Shown: piece after piece, positions 8,167 through 17,215 of the stretch | Position numbering within the stretch: the stretch's first letter is position 1 | Layout: each line of letters begins with the position of its first letter | Origin: Pseudomonas grandcourensis | GTDB lineage: Bacteria > Pseudomonadota > Gammaproteobacteria > Pseudomonadales > Pseudomonadaceae | DNA length: 64,000 nucleotides | NCBI RefSeq assembly: GCF_039909015.1 | Contig: NZ_CP150919.1 | Span: 5,370,501 to 5,434,500 of the forward strand | Direction of reading: 5' to 3' | Position numbers and translations under genes: made by a program | Notes under the pieces: generated by a model | Told to the model about the DNA's origin: nothing | The model's database searches: none | What the model saw: the letters and a program-made list of their open reading frames with translations, nothing else

Positions 8167-8874
8167 ATGGAAACCCGCCCGATTCGCATCGCCCTGATCG
8201 GCGACTACGACCCGCAAGTCACCGCCCACCAGGCCATTCCTGTCGCCCTGGAAAAAGCCGCCGAACACAGTGGCCTGAACGTGCAATGGCAATGGCTGGC
8301 CACCGATGAAATCCACGTCGAGACACCGCTGCACACATTCGACGGGTTCTGGTGTGTGCCGGCCAGCCCTTACCGCAGCACGGACGGCGCATTAAAAGCG
8401 ATCCGTTTTGCCCGCGAACAACGGCGACCTTTCCTCGGCACCTGCGGCGGTTTTCAACACGCGGTGCTGGAATATGCGCGCAACGTGCTGGGCTGGTCAG
8501 ATGCCGAACATGGCGAGACAAATCCCGATGCAGCACGGGCGCTGCTGACGCCGCTGTCGTGCGCGCTGGTGGAAGCGGTCGATACGATTCACCTGTGTGA
8601 AGGTTCGTTGATATCCGAGGCGTACGAAACTTCCGAAATTCGTGAAGGCTATCGCTGTCGCTATGGGGTGAATCCACAGTTCGAAGGGGAGTTGCTCAAG
8701 CGCGAACTACATGCCGTCGGCCACGATTCGGAACACGGACTGCGGGCGATCGAACTCAGCGGTCATCCGTTCTTTGTCGCGACCTTGTTCCAGCCCGAGC
8801 GGGCGGCGCTCAAGGGCGTCTTGCCGCCGCTGGTTGGGGCCTTTGTCGAAGCCTGTGCGGGGCGCTCGTCATGA
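8167..8874 (+). CDS. class I glutamine-amidotransferase-like protein (CTP-synthase C-terminal type)
   Basis: A stand-alone amidotransferase-fold protein of 235 residues, without the synthetase half of CTP synthase. It opens with RIALIGDYD, has the loop GFWCVPASPYRSTDGALKAI, the nucleophile elbow FLGTCGGFQH (Cys) and late in the chain GHPFFVATLFQPE, which carries the His and Glu of the triad. So the catalytic residues look intact, yet the partner substrate is unknown. ATG 8167 is chosen over 8110 because an AGAGG site precedes it. The stop codon overlaps the start of the next gene (ATGA), so the two are translationally coupled and controlled by the divergent LysR. Confidence 0.85.
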   Translation: METRPIRIALIGDYDPQVTAHQAIPVALEKAAEHSGLNVQWQWLATDEIHVETPLHTFDGFWCVPASPYRSTDGALKAIRFAREQRRPFLGTCGGFQHAVLEYARNVLGWSDAEHGETNPDAARALLTPLSCALVEAVDTIHLCEGSLISEAYETSEIREGYRCRYGVNPQFEGELLKRELHAVGHDSEHGLRAIELSGHPFFVATLFQPERAALKGVLPPLVGAFVEACAGRSS

Positions 8875-9194
8875 TCGCCGATACGCCAGCTGCGCCTTAT
8901 TACGCGGTGATCTTCACCTCACTGCGCACCGAGGGTGACCAGGGTTACGCCGAAGCGGCTGCACGGATGCTGGAACTGGCCCGTGAACAGCCGGGGTTTC
9001 TTGGTGTGGAGTCGGCGCGGGGCGAGGATGGGCTTGGGATTACGGTGTCGTACTGGGCCAGTGAAGCGGCGATTCTGGCGTGGAAGCATCATCCGGAGCA
9101 CACAGAGATTCGCGAGCGTGGGCGCTCGACCTGGTATGCGCGGTGTCATACGCGGGTATGCAGGGTTGAGCGGGCTTACGGGTTCAGTCTGTAA
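8871..9194 (+). CDS. antibiotic biosynthesis monooxygenase (ABM) domain protein
   Basis: A 107-residue protein with one ABM ferredoxin-like domain: YYAVIFTSLRTEG, MLELAREQPGFLGVESARG, then ITVSYWASEAAILAWKHHPEH. Such proteins are small cofactor-free monooxygenases or haem-degrading relatives, often detoxifying. Its ATG overlaps the previous stop by four bases, so it is in an operon with the amidotransferase-like gene. A REP palindrome follows 24 bases after the stop. Confidence 0.88.
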   Translation: MIADTPAAPYYAVIFTSLRTEGDQGYAEAAARMLELAREQPGFLGVESARGEDGLGITVSYWASEAAILAWKHHPEHTEIRERGRSTWYARCHTRVCRVERAYGFSL

Positions 9195-9218
9195 AGGATG
9201 CGGTGTTCTTGAGGACGT

Positions 9219-9240
9219 CTTCGCGGGCAAGCCCGCGAAG
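9219..9240. repeat. REP palindrome
   Basis: CTTCGCGGG-CAAG-CCCGCGAAG, a single Pseudomonas REP-like hairpin between the end of the ABM gene and the end of the converging gene at 9266. It may also serve as a terminator for both strands. Confidence 0.75.
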
Positions 9241-9265
9241 AGGCCAGTCAAGTCGGCGCAAAAAC

Positions 9266-9592
9266 TCACCCCTGAACCAAACTGCGAACCGCCGAAATCT
9301 CCGGCACTTCCCGCCGGTTCATGTACACCCGCAACGGTTCGGTGATGTTGATCCGGTCATCGATGTTCTGGTCCAGCAGCAACTGAATCAATTCACGCTT
9401 TAGCATCATGGTCTGCTCAGGCCCCGCGGCCCAGACGAATTCGCTGGTCGGAATGATGCCGTCGTCCGCCACGTCCATGCCGAACGAGTCTTCGCTGAAG
9501 CGCACGATGTAGTGCCCGGTCTTGCGGTTGAGGCCGACGAAGCCTTTGAGTTGGTCAGCAGCCAGGCAGATGAGCTGGGAAGTGATGCGCAT
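9266..9592 (-). CDS. conserved hypothetical protein, 108 residues
   Basis: Function not recognised. A soluble 108-residue protein starting MRITSQLICLAADQLKGFVG, with no signal peptide, membrane helix or clear domain. ATG 9592 is used instead of 9691 because a GCGGGG ribosome site lies just upstream and codon use is normal only from there. It is encoded alone and diverges from glpQ. Confidence 0.75.
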   Translation of the reverse strand: MRITSQLICLAADQLKGFVGLNRKTGHYIVRFSEDSFGMDVADDGIIPTSEFVWAAGPEQTMMLKRELIQLLLDQNIDDRINITEPLRVYMNRREVPEISAVRSLVQG

Positions 9593-9803
9593 GGTAAACC
9601 CCGCAATGGTGATCGTTGGTTTGCACGCAGGGTCTGAGTTTCCCTCTACCGGGGAAATTGCAGGGCCCCAGCGTACTGCAAACGGGCGCACAAAAGCGCT
9701 GACGAAAATCAGCTTTAGACAGGTTTGTGTCGGTCTCGCGATAGCGCCTGCAAAGATGAATTGTTAAAAGGGACCGCTCACTTATTGCGAAAGGATCTCG
9801 ACC

Positions 9804-10931
9804 ATGCCCGCAACCTTTACCAAAAGCGCCCTGTTACTGAGCCTGTTGCTCGGCCTCGGTCACGCACAGGCCGCCAGCGAACCTGCCCCCTCGGCACTGG
9901 CGACCCGCTTGGGCATTCCGCATCCAGCGGTGATTGCCCACCGTGGCGCGTCGTTCGATGCGCCGGAATCTACCGCAGCCGCCTACAAGACGGCCCGCGA
10001 CCTGGGCGTCGACTACCTGGAACTGGATCTGCAGCGCAGCAAGGATGGCGTGTTGTTTGCCCTGCACGACAACAACCTGCAACGCACCACCGACGTCGCG
10101 ACAAAATTCCCCGAGCGCAAGGACAGCCCGGCCAATGCGTTCACCATGGCCGAACTGAAAACCCTGGACGCGGGCAGCTGGTTCAATGCCGCGTACCCGG
10201 ATCGCGCACGTCCGGCCTTCGCCGGCCTGAAGATTCTGACCCTTGATGAAATCATCGACATCGCCGAGGGCAACAGCCTGCACAAGCCCGGCCTGTACAT
10301 CGAAACCAAGGAGCCCAAGCAGTTTCCCGGCATCGAGCACGACCTCAAGGAAAAACTTCAGGACCGGGGCTGGCTGAGCCCGACCGCTTCGAAGCTGGCA
10401 AAAAGCGAGCTGGGAGTCGGCCAGGGCAAAGGCAAGGTGGTCCTGCAGACCTTCGAGAAGAGCAGCCTCGAATTGCTGCAAAAGGAGATGCCGATGGTGC
10501 CGAAGATCCTGCTGTTGTGGGTCGGTGAAGGCAGTATCGAGCCCAAGTCCAAGGTGACATTTGCCGAGTCCGGCGCCAAGGACAAGGCCGCGTACTACGC
10601 CGCACAGGAGCCGAAAGACAAAGCCGAATTCCAGCACTGGGTCGACTACGCCAAGGCCCAGGGCGCCATCGGCACCGGCCCGTCCGCCGCACTGACCCAG
10701 GGTGGCGACCAGAGCTACTCGGATCTGGTGCAACCCTGGATGAACCGGTACACCCACGACCAGGGCCTGCTGGTGCACGTCTACACCATCGACGATGCGG
10801 TGGACTACCGGAAAGTCATGGACGCCGGTGTCGACGGCATCTTCACCAATCGCGCCAGTGAGTTGCTGAAGTTCTATAAACGCCCGGCGCCGACGAGTGT
10901 CGATCAAGTGTTGAAGAACAACGGCTATTGA
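9804..10931 (+). CDS. glpQ: periplasmic glycerophosphodiester phosphodiesterase
   Basis: Splits glycerophosphodiesters from phospholipid turnover into glycerol-3-phosphate and an alcohol in the periplasm. The 375-residue protein has a signal peptide (SALLLSLLLGLGHAQA). The GDPD motifs are in order: IAHRGASFDAPEST with catalytic His-Arg, LELDLQRSKDGVLFALHDNN with Glu/Asp and the second His, and EIIDIAEG..LYIETKEP. The C-terminal VYTIDDAVDYRKVMDAGVDGIFTNRA is the usual end of the TIM barrel. An AAAGGAT ribosome site precedes ATG 9804. No glp transporter gene is adjacent. Confidence 0.92.
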   Translation: MPATFTKSALLLSLLLGLGHAQAASEPAPSALATRLGIPHPAVIAHRGASFDAPESTAAAYKTARDLGVDYLELDLQRSKDGVLFALHDNNLQRTTDVATKFPERKDSPANAFTMAELKTLDAGSWFNAAYPDRARPAFAGLKILTLDEIIDIAEGNSLHKPGLYIETKEPKQFPGIEHDLKEKLQDRGWLSPTASKLAKSELGVGQGKGKVVLQTFEKSSLELLQKEMPMVPKILLLWVGEGSIEPKSKVTFAESGAKDKAAYYAAQEPKDKAEFQHWVDYAKAQGAIGTGPSAALTQGGDQSYSDLVQPWMNRYTHDQGLLVHVYTIDDAVDYRKVMDAGVDGIFTNRASELLKFYKRPAPTSVDQVLKNNGY

Positions 10932-10962
10932 GCCCTGTCTGGCATGACACCGAGGTGCCTGC

Positions 10963-10989
10963 ATCGCGAGCAGGCTCGCTCCCACAGGG
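10963..10989. repeat. REP element
   Basis: A single copy of the ATCGCGAGCAGGCTCGCTCCCACAGGG type, between glpQ and the PepSY gene. The same sequence type recurs as inverted pairs later in the window. Confidence 0.75.
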
Positions 10990-11083
10990 ATTGATGCAGG
11001 ACATGTCGAGGGTTTTAAGGGTGGGTTAAGTTACACAAGGTAACCTGATCTCACTTGAACGGATCACCCAAGGAAAGAAGCCC

Positions 11084-11389
11084 ATGAAGACCCTGACTGC
11101 TTTGTTTACCACTGCAACCCTGACCCTCACCGCCGGCCTGGCCCAGGCCGATGTGCGGGTCGATCAGATCCCGCAACTGGTCAAGGACGGCAAGATCAAG
11201 CCGTTGGAAGACCTGAACAAGATCGCGCTGGACCTGCACCCGGGTGCAACGATCACCAAGACCGAACTGGACAACCACTTCAACGGTTACGAGTACGAGA
11301 TCGAGCTACGTGACGCCAAGAACGTCGAGTGGGATGTGGAGATCGATGCCTCCAACGGCAAGGTCCTGGAAAACAAACAGGACAAGTAA
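11084..11389 (+). CDS. exported PepSY-domain protein
   Basis: A 101-residue periplasmic protein. A signal peptide (TLTALFTTATLTLTAGLAQA) is followed by a single PepSY domain: IKPLEDLNKIALDLHPGATITKTELD, then YEYEIELRDAKNVEWDVEID and the ending ASNGKVLENKQDK. PepSY domains inhibit peptidases or tune envelope sensors; the partner is unknown here. A GAAAGAAG ribosome site precedes the start. A strong terminator follows. Confidence 0.9.
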   Translation: MKTLTALFTTATLTLTAGLAQADVRVDQIPQLVKDGKIKPLEDLNKIALDLHPGATITKTELDNHFNGYEYEIELRDAKNVEWDVEIDASNGKVLENKQDK

Positions 11390-11402
11390 TCCTCAAACAG
11401 AC

Positions 11403-11436
11403 AAAAGCCGCACGATGGGAACATCGTGCGGCTTTT
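11403..11436. terminator. bidirectional rho-independent terminator
   Basis: Fifteen-base perfect arms (AAAAGCCGCACGATG and its complement) around a GGAA loop. It has U-rich ends in both directions and sits between the converging PepSY and chemoreceptor genes. Confidence 0.9.
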
Positions 11437-11449
11437 GCGTTTTCGGGAT

Positions 11450-13075
11450 TCAAGCGCTCAGGCGCGCCGTCACCTCGTTCAACTGCCCCGACAAGCCGTG
11501 CAGATTGATGCTGGCCGCTTCGGTGCGCTGCACATTGTCCAGGTTGGTGCTGGCGATGCTGGTGATCTCGGTGAGGTTGCGCGAGATGTCTTCGGCCACC
11601 GAGGTCTGCTCTTCGGCGGCAGTGGCGATCTGGCGGTTCATGTCGCGGATGGCTTCCACGGCCAGGGTGATGCGTTCGAGCATGGCGCCGGCCTCGGTCA
11701 CTTGCTGCACGCTTTGCTCACTGCGCGACTGACCGCTTTCAATCGCCTGGGCCGCTTCGATTGCACCGGTCTGCACGGTCTGGATGATCTGGTTGATCTC
11801 GATGATCGACGCCGCCGTGCGCTGGGCCAGGCTGCGCACTTCATCGGCCACCACCGCGAAACCGCGTCCGGCTTCACCGGCGCGGGCTGCTTCGATGGCC
11901 GCGTTGAGCGCCAGCAGGTTGGTCTGTTCGGCGATGCCGCGAATCACTTCCAGGACCTTGCCGATACGCCCGCTGTCGGTTTCCAGTTGGCGGATGACCG
12001 TGGCGGTGTTGGCGATTTCGCCGCGCATCTGGGTGATGGTATGGATGGTGCCCTGCATGACTTTTTCGCCCTGCTGGGCGGACTGGTCGGCATCGTCGGC
12101 GGCCCGCGCCGCTTCGGCGGCATGACGGGCGACTTCCTGTGCCGTAGCGGACATTTCGTTCATCGCAGTGGCCACCTGATCGGTGCGGTTGAACTGCTCG
12201 TTGGTACCGCCGGCCATCACGGTGGCGATCGAGTTCAACTCACCGCTGGCGCTGTCCAGGTCCGACGCACTGCGCTGCAAACGGCTGAAGGTTTCGGCGA
12301 GAAAATCGCGCAGGGTGTTGGCGGCCATCGCCAGTTTGCCCAACTCGTCCTGACGGGTGCTGGCCACGCGCTCGGCAATACGCCCCTGGCTGAGTTGCGC
12401 CACGTACTCGATCAGTTTGCGGATCGGCTCGACCAGGTTGCGGTTGACCAGCCACAGGCTCAGCAGGCCGATCAGCCCCCCCGAAACCAGCATCACAATG
12501 ATCCCCAGAATCACCGTGCGATCGGCACTGGCACTGATCAGTGTCGATTGCTCGGCACCCTGCTTGCGTAGCTCGCTGACCAGTTCACTCATCTGATCGC
12601 TGGCCGCGCGGTCCACGCCCTTGACCGCCGCGTCGCCCGCCGTCGGATCACCACCGGCGGCCACGAACGCGTCCCGGCCCTTCTGATAGGCCGTGCCCAA
12701 CTGGCGATGTTCGTCACGCAAGCGCTCGATGCGGCTCTTGAGTTGCGGCTCGATGCCCTTCCGCGCGGCCAGTTCGCCAAGGATGTTTTGCACATCGCGC
12801 TGACGCTCCTCGAATTGCCCCCAGTACTTGCTCAGGTCCGCCGGTTGCTTGCCGCGCAGCAGGACGTTTTTCCACTCTTGCACCTGCACCTTGAATTGCA
12901 GGTTGGCTTCATCAATCAATTGCGAGGTGTGCAGCGGGCCTTCGATCAGATTGGCGTAGTTCTGCACGCCGCTGGACAGGAAGTGAAAGCACGCCAGGGC
13001 GATCAACAGCATCGCCAGCAGGCTGCCGCTCAGCAGGGCGAGAATTTGTGCTCTCAGGGACTTTTGCAAAAGCAT
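11450..13075 (-). CDS. methyl-accepting chemotaxis protein with helical periplasmic sensor
   Basis: A 541-residue inner-membrane chemoreceptor. Order: transmembrane helix about 12-32 ([20 protein letters not shown]), periplasmic all-helical ligand domain about 33-190, second transmembrane helix about 191-212 ([20 protein letters not shown]), HAMP, then the cytoplasmic signalling rod. The hairpin tip reads [20 protein letters not shown], the invariant CheA/CheW contact region. The sensor is a four-helix-bundle type; the ligand cannot be read from sequence. A FliA-type promoter lies upstream, which fits co-expression with flagella. Confidence 0.93.
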   Translation of the reverse strand: MLLQKSLRAQILALLSGSLLAMLLIALACFHFLSSGVQNYANLIEGPLHTSQLIDEANLQFKVQVQEWKNVLLRGKQPADLSKYWGQFEERQRDVQNILGELAARKGIEPQLKSRIERLRDEHRQLGTAYQKGRDAFVAAGGDPTAGDAAVKGVDRAASDQMSELVSELRKQGAEQSTLISASADRTVILGIIVMLVSGGLIGLLSLWLVNRNLVEPIRKLIEYVAQLSQGRIAERVASTRQDELGKLAMAANTLRDFLAETFSRLQRSASDLDSASGELNSIATVMAGGTNEQFNRTDQVATAMNEMSATAQEVARHAAEAARAADDADQSAQQGEKVMQGTIHTITQMRGEIANTATVIRQLETDSGRIGKVLEVIRGIAEQTNLLALNAAIEAARAGEAGRGFAVVADEVRSLAQRTAASIIEINQIIQTVQTGAIEAAQAIESGQSRSEQSVQQVTEAGAMLERITLAVEAIRDMNRQIATAAEEQTSVAEDISRNLTEITSIASTNLDNVQRTEAASINLHGLSGQLNEVTARLSA

Positions 13076-13187
13076 CGGAGGTTACTCATGACAGGAATGA
13101 GGCACGCCTGTTAAGGCGTGAAAAGTGTCCGGACATCCCTGTCTGCGGTCCCGGCCGAGGCCTGCGGCGCGCAACTTAACCCAAGCG

Positions 13188-13214
13188 TGATCGGCTGGCC
13201 AGAGCGGTTCTTGA
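13188..13214 (-). promoter_or_regulatory. FliA (sigma-28) promoter candidate for the chemoreceptor
   Basis: On the minus strand TCAAGAA (13208-13214) is followed after 12 bases by GCCGATCA (13188-13195). This fits the flagellar sigma consensus TCAAG..N12..GCCGATAA with one mismatch in the -10. It lies about 110 bases before the start of the chemoreceptor gene at 13075. Confidence 0.5.
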
Positions 13215-13346
13215 GAAAATCCCGACCGCCGGTAGAACAATTGTTTGCGTTATTTTCCTGTCACAAAAACGTCATCCCCGCTTGCGATGATGCCGCTCAA
13301 GTGAACCTGTAAAACACGTGACAGGCGCCTCCCCTTGCGAGTCCTC

Positions 13347-14369
13347 ATGAACCACAGCATCGATCAAAGCCATCGCGACACGGATCTGTTCGGCCTGCTT
13401 TACGGTTTCAGTTTTCGCCCCGGTGAGGCCGGTCGGGAAATCAATTCCGCCGAGGCCTTGCAGTACCTGCAACAACCGGAGAGCGACGAGCAATTTCTCT
13501 GGCTGCACCTGAACCTCGCCCATGCCGCGTGCGAGCGCTGGATGAAAAGCCATCTGGAATTGCCGGAGGAATTTTTCGAGGCGCTGCACGAAGGCTCGCG
13601 TTCGACGCGTATCGAACATGTCGACTCCGCGTTGTTGGCAGTGGTCAACGACGTGGTGTTCAACCTCAGCAACATGGTCTCGTCGGATGTCTCGACACTG
13701 TGGGTGTGCGCCCGCAGCCAATTGATCATCAGCGCCCGCCTGCAACCGCTGCACTCGGTGGACAAGTTGCGCTCGTCGGTGAAGGCCCGGGAGTGCTTTC
13801 GCTCCCCGCTGGAGTTGTTGGTGCATCTGCTGCGTGACCAGGGTGAAGTGCTGACCCAGATCGTGCGCAAGACCAGCCAGAGCGTGGATCAGATCGAAGA
13901 CCAATTGCTGTCCTCACGCCTGTCGACCAACCGCGCCGAACTGGGCGCCAATCGCCGGGTACTGGTGCGATTGCAACGGCTGCTGGCGCTGGAACCGGGC
14001 TCGTTGCTGCGCCTGCTCAACCGGCCACCGCAATGGCTGCAAAAGGAGGACGTGAAGGAGCTGCGCAAATCCACCGAGGAGTTCGCGCTGATCATCAACG
14101 ACCTCACGGCACTGGGTGAGCGGATCAAGCTGTTGCAGGAAGAGATCGCCGCCAACATCAACGAACAGACCAACCGCACGCTGTTCACCCTGACGGTGGT
14201 GACAGTGCTGGCGCTGCCGATCAACATCATCGCCGGTTTCTTCGGCATGAACGTCGGCGGCATTCCGCTGGCCGGTGATCCGGAGGGGTTCTGGATCCTG
14301 GTGGCGCTGGTCGCGACCTTTACCGTGATTGCCGGACGCTGGGCGTTTCGCAAGCAGCAGGATTATTGA
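13347..14369 (+). CDS. CorA/ZntB-type divalent cation transporter
   Basis: A pentameric inner-membrane channel family protein of 340 residues. The long N-terminal cytoplasmic part (FLWLHLNLAHAACERWM, LLAVVNDVVFN) and long helix lead to two C-terminal membrane helices (LFTLTVVTVLALPINIIAGFF and FWILVALVATFTVIAGRW) joined by the signature GMN in FFGMNVGGIPL. The N-terminal layout and GMNVGGIPL loop look closer to ZntB-like zinc/proton transporters than to Mg-specific CorA. I used ATG 13347; a TTG at 13335 is in frame. Confidence 0.88.
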   Translation: MNHSIDQSHRDTDLFGLLYGFSFRPGEAGREINSAEALQYLQQPESDEQFLWLHLNLAHAACERWMKSHLELPEEFFEALHEGSRSTRIEHVDSALLAVVNDVVFNLSNMVSSDVSTLWVCARSQLIISARLQPLHSVDKLRSSVKARECFRSPLELLVHLLRDQGEVLTQIVRKTSQSVDQIEDQLLSSRLSTNRAELGANRRVLVRLQRLLALEPGSLLRLLNRPPQWLQKEDVKELRKSTEEFALIINDLTALGERIKLLQEEIAANINEQTNRTLFTLTVVTVLALPINIIAGFFGMNVGGIPLAGDPEGFWILVALVATFTVIAGRWAFRKQQDY

Positions 14370-14530
14370 ATACACCTGTAGTCCCTGTGGGAGCCTGGGT
14401 TCACTTCCACAGACAGGTGACTTCAGATCACCGGCCCTGCAAAAAACCCAAACACTGACCCAGAGCAGTCTCGCTGTAACAATTGGCAACGATTATCACT
14501 GATACACCTCCCTCCTCAGGAATGTCAGTG

Positions 14531-16144
14531 ATGGCTACGCCCTCCTTCACCGCCGCCTCGGCGCCCACCAGTAGCGCCAAACCGCAATTCGACAAAAAAC
14601 CCGGCCTGCTCACCATCGTGGTGTTTTTCGCCGTGCTGGCCATCGGTTTGTTGTTTACCGCTTACAGCCTGATGCACGACATGAACGAACTCGGCACGGT
14701 GGTGACCACCTGGACGCCGTTCCTGCTGCTGGGCGTGGCACTTTTGATTGCCCTGGGCTTTGAGTTCGTCAACGGCTTCCATGACACCGCCAACGCAGTG
14801 GCCACGGTGATTTACACCAACTCGCTGCCGCCGAACGTTGCGGTGGTCTGGTCCGGTTTCTTCAACTTCCTCGGGGTGCTGCTGTCCAGCGGCGCGGTGG
14901 CGTTCGGCATTATCGCCCTGTTGCCGGTGGAGTTGATCCTGCAGGTCGGTTCGTCCGCCGGCTTCGCGATGATCTTCGCCCTGCTGATCGCTGCGATCCT
15001 GTGGAACCTCGGCACCTGGTGGCTGGGGCTGCCGGCGTCGTCTTCACATACCCTGATCGGTTCGATCATCGGGGTCGGCGTGGCCAACGCCCTGATGCAC
15101 GGCCGCGACGGCACCAGCGGTGTGGACTGGGCCCAGGCCACCAAGATCGGTTACGCGCTGCTGCTCTCGCCACTGGTGGGCTTCGGCTTCGCGGCGCTGC
15201 TGTTGCTGGCCTTGCGCGCGTTCGTCAAGAATCGTGCGCTGTACAAGGAGCCAAAGGGCGAGACCCCGCCGCCATGGTGGATTCGCGGCTTGTTGATCGT
15301 GACCTGCACCGGTGTGTCGTTTGCCCACGGCTCGAACGACGGTCAGAAAGGCATGGGCCTGATCATGCTGATTCTGGTGGGCACGCTGCCAATGGCGTAT
15401 GCATTGAACCGCACCATGCCGGCCGATCAAGCCTTGCAGTTCGCGGCGGTCGCCGAAGTGACCCAGCAGGCGCTGGTCAAGGCGGCACCGCTACCGGCCC
15501 CCGCCGACCCACGCGCGGTGCTGTCCGAATACGTGCGCAGCAAGGAAGCGACCCCGCAGTTGGTGCCGGCGCTGGCGGCGCTGACCGGCAGCATCGGCGC
15601 CCAGGTCAAGGGTTATGGCTCACTGTCGAAAGTCCCGGCCGAGGCCGTGGGCAACGTGCGTAACGACATGTATTTGAGCAGCGAAACCATTCGCCTGATG
15701 GACAAGAACAAGGTCGGCAATTTCGACGCCGACACCAGCGGCAAGCTGCAACTGTTCAAGCAGCAGATCGACAACTCCACGCGGTTCATTCCGTTATGGG
15801 TGAAGATCGCCGTGGCCATCGCCCTGGGCCTGGGCACCATGGTCGGCTGGAAGCGCATCGTGGTGACCGTCGGCGAAAAAATCGGCAAGACCCACCTGAC
15901 CTACGCCCAAGGTGCCTCGGCAGAAACCGTGGCGATGCTGACCATCGGGGCCGCCGACATGTTCGGCCTGCCGGTGTCGACCACCCACGTGTTGTCCTCG
16001 GGCGTGGCCGGGACCATGGTCGCCAACGGCGGCGGCCTGCAGATGAAGACCATCCGCAACCTGCTGATGGCCTGGGTGCTGACCTTGCCGGCGGCGATCC
16101 TGCTGTCGGGCAGCCTGTACTGGTTGTTCACCCAACTCTTCTAA
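14531..16144 (+). CDS. Pit-family inorganic phosphate transporter
   Basis: A low-affinity phosphate permease of 537 residues in the inner membrane. The two duplicated family motifs are seen: FEFVNGFHDTANAVATVIYT and, in the second half, VSFAHGSNDGQKGMGLIML; GLPASSSHTLIGSIIGVG and GLPVSTTHVLSSGVAGTMVA are the paired Pit signature helices. A hydrophilic loop of about 130 residues divides the halves. I chose ATG 14531, nine bases after AGGA; an ATG at 14522 overlaps that site. Usually the substrate is a metal-phosphate complex. Confidence 0.92.
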   Translation: MATPSFTAASAPTSSAKPQFDKKPGLLTIVVFFAVLAIGLLFTAYSLMHDMNELGTVVTTWTPFLLLGVALLIALGFEFVNGFHDTANAVATVIYTNSLPPNVAVVWSGFFNFLGVLLSSGAVAFGIIALLPVELILQVGSSAGFAMIFALLIAAILWNLGTWWLGLPASSSHTLIGSIIGVGVANALMHGRDGTSGVDWAQATKIGYALLLSPLVGFGFAALLLLALRAFVKNRALYKEPKGETPPPWWIRGLLIVTCTGVSFAHGSNDGQKGMGLIMLILVGTLPMAYALNRTMPADQALQFAAVAEVTQQALVKAAPLPAPADPRAVLSEYVRSKEATPQLVPALAALTGSIGAQVKGYGSLSKVPAEAVGNVRNDMYLSSETIRLMDKNKVGNFDADTSGKLQLFKQQIDNSTRFIPLWVKIAVAIALGLGTMVGWKRIVVTVGEKIGKTHLTYAQGASAETVAMLTIGAADMFGLPVSTTHVLSSGVAGTMVANGGGLQMKTIRNLLMAWVLTLPAAILLSGSLYWLFTQLF

Positions 16145-16154
16145 ACACCGCAAT

Positions 16155-16188
16155 ACCCAGTGAGAGTGGGCTTACCCGCTCCCACTGG
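16155..16188. terminator. imperfect hairpin between converging genes
   Basis: CCCAGTGAGAGTGGG pairs with CCCGCTCCCACTGGG with two mismatches, between the end of the phosphate transporter gene and the end of the LysR gene. There is no U-run, so it may protect 3' ends rather than stop transcription. Confidence 0.45.
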
Positions 16189-16196
16189 GACTCGTA

Positions 16197-17093
16197 TCAG
16201 GCCACCGAGCGGACCACTTCCCCCAACCAATCCATGAACGCCCTGACCCGCAACGGCAGATGCCGCTGCCGTGCATAGAGCAGCGATGCCTCCATGGATG
16301 GCGCATTGAACTGCGGCAACACCTCGACCAGTTCTCCGCTTTGCAGGTAGGCGTGCATCCCCATTCTCGGCGCCTGAATCAGGCCGAAGCCCCCCAGGCA
16401 CGCGGCCTCATAGGCATCAGTGCTGTTGACCGTGACACTGCCGGACATCGGCAGTCGCTGCACCTGCCCCTTGTCGACGTACACAAACCCTTCCGAACGC
16501 CCGCCCAGTACACCGACGTAGTGCACCAGCCGATGCTGCGCCAGGTCTTCCAGCCGCTCGGGCACGCCATGGCGCACCAAGTACGCCGGGCTGGCGCAGT
16601 TGACCATGGTGAAATCACACAGGTGTCGCGCCACCACCGATTGATCCGGTTGGGCGCCGATGCGCAGCACGCAATCGAACCCTTCGGCGAGCAGATCGAC
16701 CCGGCGGTCGGTGCTGCTGATTTCCAGCTCCAGCAGCGGATGCTGCGCCATGAACGCCGGCAAGCGAGGCATCACCACTCGACGAGCGAGAATGTTCGGC
16801 AGGTCGATGCGAATCCGCCCGACCAGCGACGCCTCGTCCTGGCGAAACAATCCCTCGATCTCGTCCATGTGCGACAGCAGGTCCTTGCTGCGCTCATACA
16901 ACGCCAGGCCATCCTGGGTCGCCTGGACCTTGCGCGTGGTACGTTGCAACAGGCGGGTACCGAGCAGTGCCTCCAGAGCCTGCACATGTTCGGACACCGT
17001 TGATCGAGGCAGGCCCAGGCTTTCTCCGGCCAAGGTAAAACTCGACATCTCGCTGACACGGACAAAGGTGCGCAACAGTTCCAGTTTGTTCAT
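16197..17093 (-). CDS. LysR family transcriptional regulator
   Basis: A 298-residue regulator. The helix-turn-helix is at residues 4-60 (LELLRTFVRVSEMSSFTLAG, LPRSTVSEHVQALEALLGT, LLQRTTRKVQAT), followed by a standard effector domain (LVGRIRIDLPNILARRVVMP; CLGGFGLIQAPRMG). It diverges from a short-chain dehydrogenase gene at 17216. The gap holds TCGG-N5-CCGA (17113-17125), a T-N11-A type LysR box candidate. The regulator most likely controls that dehydrogenase. Confidence 0.92.
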   Translation of the reverse strand: MNKLELLRTFVRVSEMSSFTLAGESLGLPRSTVSEHVQALEALLGTRLLQRTTRKVQATQDGLALYERSKDLLSHMDEIEGLFRQDEASLVGRIRIDLPNILARRVVMPRLPAFMAQHPLLELEISSTDRRVDLLAEGFDCVLRIGAQPDQSVVARHLCDFTMVNCASPAYLVRHGVPERLEDLAQHRLVHYVGVLGGRSEGFVYVDKGQVQRLPMSGSVTVNSTDAYEAACLGGFGLIQAPRMGMHAYLQSGELVEVLPQFNAPSMEASLLYARQRHLPLRVRAFMDWLGEVVRSVA

Positions 17094-17215
17094 CAGCCCG
17101 CCTTTCTATTGTTCGGTCTATCCGACCAGTGATTCCGGTTTTACTCTGTTTATCACCACCCAGCGGATAAATAAACTTCCTCACATCACCCGCCCACTGC
17201 ACTTGAGGAAGTCCC

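Noticed and set aside
8110..8874. Earlier start for the amidotransferase-like gene at 8110
   Set aside because: It would place the second AACGCCAAT repeat and the -10 element inside the gene, and has no ribosome site; 8167 does.
13101..13118. Hairpin CACGCC...GGCGTG upstream of the chemoreceptor
   Set aside because: Six-base arms without a U-run in the leader of the gene; too weak to call.
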